Translations under genes and position numbers: made by a program
The notes under the pieces: model-generated
The model's input: only the letters and a program-made list of their open reading frames with translations
The model's database searches: none
What the model was told of the DNA's origin: nothing
Part shown: positions 19,368 through 21,658 of the stretch, piece after piece
Layout of the letters: each line of letters opens with the position of its first letter
Numbering within the stretch: position 1 is the stretch's first letter
NCBI GenBank assembly: GCA_018897135.1
Contig: JAHILJ010000015.1
Coordinates: forward strand, 1 to 21,658
Direction: 5' to 3'
Length of the DNA: 21,658 nucleotides
Origin: Nanobdellota archaeon
GTDB lineage: Archaea > Nanobdellota > Nanobdellia > Pacearchaeales > GW2011-AR1

Positions 19368-20631
19368 AATTAATGGGATAAAAAAATTAAAAAGTGGAGG
19401 CGAAGGTCATGTTCTATTTATCGCTCAAACAGGGGCAACTAAAACTCTTGCTATCGAGAGATTTGTGGAAGAACATCACAAAAAAGGGCACATTGTTGTT
19501 TATATTGAAAGTTCAAAAGCGAATTTAGAAGCTGGGGCAAGTGCATTTAAACCAACAATGCAATATCATTTAAATAAATTAACATTTCAGGGAGAAACCC
19601 CTCAATCTAAAAAAATAAAATTATATCATTTAAACAGCAACATTCCAACATTCAAAACCATTCCTGAATTAAAAATTTGGACAATGAATATAAAAAAGTT
19701 TGATAGATTATTAACAAGTTTTATTTTTGAAAATTCTGGAGAGACATCAAGTATATCTGCTTTGAATACAGCGATTGAGCGACTAAAAAAGAACGAGGGA
19801 TTTTTTGATTTAATTGTTAAACTCAAACAAGGAAACATAAAAGAGAAACAAGATTTATTTTCTTTTGAAAGCAAAGCAAGTTCTATAAATGTAAATACAA
19901 TCTTAAACTTTTTAGGAAGATTTAAAGACCAACCAATAATTATGCCACAATCATTTAAACATAATTTAGACATTGTTAAAATTCTTCAAGACCAAACAAG
20001 TTATCATATTTTTTCAAATAGATATTCAAATGATGAGAAGATTAGAGATTTGGCAACTCTTTATATTTTAAATGAAATCAGACGAGCCAAAGCTTCAGGA
20101 AAAATAAAAAAAGAAATTATAATTGTTTTAGACGAATTAAAAACCATTGCCCCAAATAATCCGCTCTATGATTTTCAAAGAATTTTAAATAAACTTTTAA
20201 CAGAACTTTTATCTGTGTGCCGAAGTTTAGGAATTAGAATAATTGGAGCAAGTCAAATCTACTCTGATATTGATTCATCAGTTCGACAAAGTTTTTCACA
20301 CATTATTTTGGGTCGGACTTCTGCATTGCAAGATTTATATGATATTGGAAAAATTATTGGATTAACTCAATATGAACGAGACGATATTTTAAGTTTAAAG
20401 CACAATGAATTTTATTTATTAAGTGAAGATGTAGGAGAAAAAGGAATTTGGCACTTTCATTTGCCAAAACATGCGCACGCAGAAAGAAATCAAGTGTTTG
20501 ATAAACAATTTAGTGAAACTTTTCCTGAAAGAATGAAAAATCATAAAGATATTATAAATGAAATCAAAAAAGAGTTCAAAAATCAAGAATTAAACGCAAG
20601 ACAGCTCCTATATGCCAAGAAAAATGATTAA
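19354..20631 (+). CDS. HerA/FtsK-like DNA-translocating ATPase with a deviant Walker A
   Basis: The 425-residue protein has the HerA/FtsK plan. Residues 18-32 carry the nucleotide loop as AQTGATKT (24-31), which keeps Lys30 and Thr31 but lacks the Gly before Lys and the first Gly. The strand GHIVVYIESSK follows. Residues 253-261 (KEIIIVLDE) give Walker B with D260-E261, and GIRIIGASQ (293-301) gives the sensor strand ending in Gln301. Between them lies an insertion with KLYHLNSNIP, a segment seen in archaeal plasmid/virus relatives. These pumps move DNA during conjugation, segregation or packaging. Here a packaging or transfer role is inferred. It is the last of the coupled block starting near 17448. 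Confidence 0.75.
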   Translation: MITTEINGIKKLKSGGEGHVLFIAQTGATKTLAIERFVEEHHKKGHIVVYIESSKANLEAGASAFKPTMQYHLNKLTFQGETPQSKKIKLYHLNSNIPTFKTIPELKIWTMNIKKFDRLLTSFIFENSGETSSISALNTAIERLKKNEGFFDLIVKLKQGNIKEKQDLFSFESKASSINVNTILNFLGRFKDQPIIMPQSFKHNLDIVKILQDQTSYHIFSNRYSNDEKIRDLATLYILNEIRRAKASGKIKKEIIIVLDELKTIAPNNPLYDFQRILNKLLTELLSVCRSLGIRIIGASQIYSDIDSSVRQSFSHIILGRTSALQDLYDIGKIIGLTQYERDDILSLKHNEFYLLSEDVGEKGIWHFHLPKHAHAERNQVFDKQFSETFPERMKNHKDIINEIKKEFKNQELNARQLLYAKKND

Positions 20632-20672
20632 TGGGTATATATCTCTGATTATAAACGTAATAATTTAACACA

Positions 20673-21056
20673 ATGGCAGAAAATTTTGAAATAGCAAACA
20701 AAAACTTTGGCGGAATGAAGGTCATGGTATTCAAAGTGAATGAGATCACACCACAGGGCAAGGCGAATCTCCCAAAGAGCATAAGAAATAGGGTTAAACT
20801 AACATTTAAGCCCCTGCAATCAATCTTTATGCCTTTCAATGAAACGCACACGCAGAAAGGAATAGCCAAATGGATGTATGGCAACTTTGGACAGGGGACT
20901 TATAGACTTCTTAGATGGCGAAAGGTTAATCATTGGAGTAGAAGGTTCGCCAAGTTCTTCACTATAAGAATAACAGATACAGATCTTGGAGAATATAAAT
21001 TTGAAATAATAAAAGGTTTAGGCACACTTCGGAGGTTTAGTTTTTTTAGAGGTTAA
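20673..21056 (+). CDS. Hypothetical basic protein, 127 residues, in a new transcription unit
   Basis: Unrecognised. It has an aromatic and basic second half (GIAKWMYGNFGQGTYRLLRWRK, WSRRFAKFFTIRITD) and strand-rich ends. It has its own TATA-like TTATAAAC about 22 bases before the ATG, so it is separately transcribed. Its codons contain more G and C than the neighbouring genes, suggesting another origin. Confidence 0.6.
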   Translation: MAENFEIANKNFGGMKVMVFKVNEITPQGKANLPKSIRNRVKLTFKPLQSIFMPFNETHTQKGIAKWMYGNFGQGTYRLLRWRKVNHWSRRFAKFFTIRITDTDLGEYKFEIIKGLGTLRRFSFFRG

Positions 21057-21079
21057 ATAAATAAAATAATAAATAGAAA

Positions 21080-21325
21080 ATGAAAAAATACAGATATAGA
21101 TTTAAGGGAAAGTTTTCAGACGGCACAAGAAAAATCGTTTTAGAAGTTTTAGAAAATGGTAAGGTAATTACCAGTAATTCAATCCCACACCCCAAAAAGA
21201 TGTGGACACAAAAAAACAAGAAAAACTTAAAGGGAAAATCAGACACTTTTTCCCGTGCACTTTGTGAACCCTTCGTGAACGATAGAAAGGATAAATTTAA
21301 ATTGATAAAAGAACTTAAAAAATAA
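21080..21325 (+). CDS. Hypothetical basic protein, 81 residues
   Basis: Unrecognised. It is Lys-rich (RKIVLEVLENGKVITSNSIPHPKK, NKKNLKGKSD) with two predicted strands and a helix. The last base overlaps the next start (TAATG). The composition suits a nucleic-acid-binding protein. Confidence 0.5.
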   Translation: MKKYRYRFKGKFSDGTRKIVLEVLENGKVITSNSIPHPKKMWTQKNKKNLKGKSDTFSRALCEPFVNDRKDKFKLIKELKK

Positions 21326-21522
21326 TGGGAAACATAACACAAGGATTTGGATATTGGGAACTTTGGTCAGAAGAAGGATTTGAAGATAGATGTTTTGGGA
21401 TTGTTGATTTAGATAAAATGTTGTTTTATGAAACTGACAAAGATGGAAATAAAACAAGCAATACAATGAATCTTCAAAAACTGAAACGTTGGGAAAGAAC
21501 AAATGAAAAAGAATTGGATTAA
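21325..21522 (+). CDS. Hypothetical protein, 65 residues
   Basis: Unrecognised. It is acidic, with aromatic strands (FGYWELWSEEGFEDRCFGIVDLD) and a basic helical end. It overlaps the previous stop by one base and the following small membrane ORF by 20 bases. Confidence 0.5.
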   Translation: MGNITQGFGYWELWSEEGFEDRCFGIVDLDKMLFYETDKDGNKTSNTMNLQKLKRWERTNEKELD

Positions 21523-21604
21523 TAAAAATCAAGAAAAAATAATTTGGGTGATTGGAATCTTATTAATGTTAGCCCTAACACTTCGGGGTTTTGGAATTAT
21601 TTAA
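21503..21604 (+). CDS. 33-residue single-helix membrane peptide
   Basis: The frame encodes MKKNWINKNQEKIIWVIGIL and 13 more residues. A charged start is followed by a hydrophobic helix (IIWVIGILLMLALTL) and a short tail. It overlaps the previous gene by 20 bases and its stop abuts the next start. Confidence 0.45.
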   Translation: MKKNWINKNQEKIIWVIGILLMLALTLRGFGII

Positions 21605-21658
21605 ATGAAATTTAAAAACTGGTTAAAAGAGCATTGGTCTGAATCATTATTTATTATA
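21605..21658 (+). CDS. Start of a further gene, cut by the window edge
   Basis: Directly after the stop at 21604 an ATG opens a frame of 18 codons (MKFKNWLKEHWSESLFII) still open at the last base. The N-terminus is basic and helical and the visible end is hydrophobic, perhaps the beginning of a membrane segment. Confidence 0.4.
   Translation, partial: MKFKNWLKEHWSESLFII

Larger units (their letters stand above)
12347..21658 (+). mobile_element. Integrated plasmid- or virus-like element at tRNA-Tyr (left part only)
   Basis: The tRNA is followed at once by a tyrosine recombinase gene and then by about 19 rightward genes, many overlapping, mostly small and unrecognised. They include a primase/helicase-type ATPase, an iteron-like array, a zinc ribbon and a HerA/FtsK-like ATPase. 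This is the usual content of an integrated archaeal plasmid or virus. The right attachment site, expected to repeat part of the tRNA 3' half, is not in the window, so the element runs on. No structural protein or relaxase is recognised. Confidence 0.8.

Overview
The window looks like a piece of a small, AT-rich archaeal chromosome, probably a DPANN lineage such as Pacearchaeota or Woesearchaeota. The evidence is archaeal/eukaryotic-type ribosomal proteins (L10e-type L16 and L35Ae), a tRNA-Tyr with a C1:G72 pair interrupted by an intron whose ends form a canonical bulge-helix-bulge, and many genes whose start codon lies 25-30 bases after a TATA-like box with no leader. The phylum is an inference; no rRNA lies in the window.

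Chromosomal part (1 to about 12350). It opens with the end of a TIM-barrel (AP-endonuclease-2/xylose-isomerase-like) protein, then a VOC-fold protein boxed by inverted repeats. A Lys-tailed nucleotidyltransferase follows, with a larger paralogue at 5262-6833. A run of five leftward genes (1895-4052) encodes a one-helix membrane protein, two unknowns, a degenerate receiver-like protein and an exported protein with an EF-hand-like loop. A ribosomal operon reads, in transcription order, a possible 23-residue leader ORF, L35Ae, an unknown 78-residue protein and L10e. After tRNA-Val come a NYN-type nuclease and tRNA-Gly. tRNA-Gly is followed by 570 bp of repeats, including extra copies of its own 3' end, which looks like an old integration hot spot. 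Two tiny divergent genes, one almost all acidic and one almost all basic, come next, then a CBS/zinc-ribbon protein, two unknowns and a membrane-anchored beta-sandwich protein. A 70-bp sequence occurs in inverted orientation at 8193 and 11881, with a compensatory change inside its palindrome. The right copy sits inside a 265-bp element with 15-bp terminal inverted repeats.

Integrated element (about 12347 to beyond the right edge). A tyrosine recombinase starts 58 bases after the intron-bearing tRNA-Tyr. It is followed by about 19 mostly small, closely packed rightward genes. These include a large protein with a possible winged-helix N-terminus under a palindromic operator, a 58-residue Sm-like barrel protein, and a primase/helicase-type P-loop ATPase whose 3' end holds nine copies of a 7-bp iteron-like word. 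Further on are a 40-residue zinc ribbon, four unrecognised helical proteins, a HerA/FtsK-like DNA-translocating ATPase with an eroded Walker A, and small basic or single-helix membrane proteins. Integrase, replication ATPase, iterons and a DNA pump together indicate a plasmid or virus integrated at tRNA-Tyr. No capsid protein or relaxase is recognised, and the far attachment site is outside the window. This is the most novel part of the sequence.
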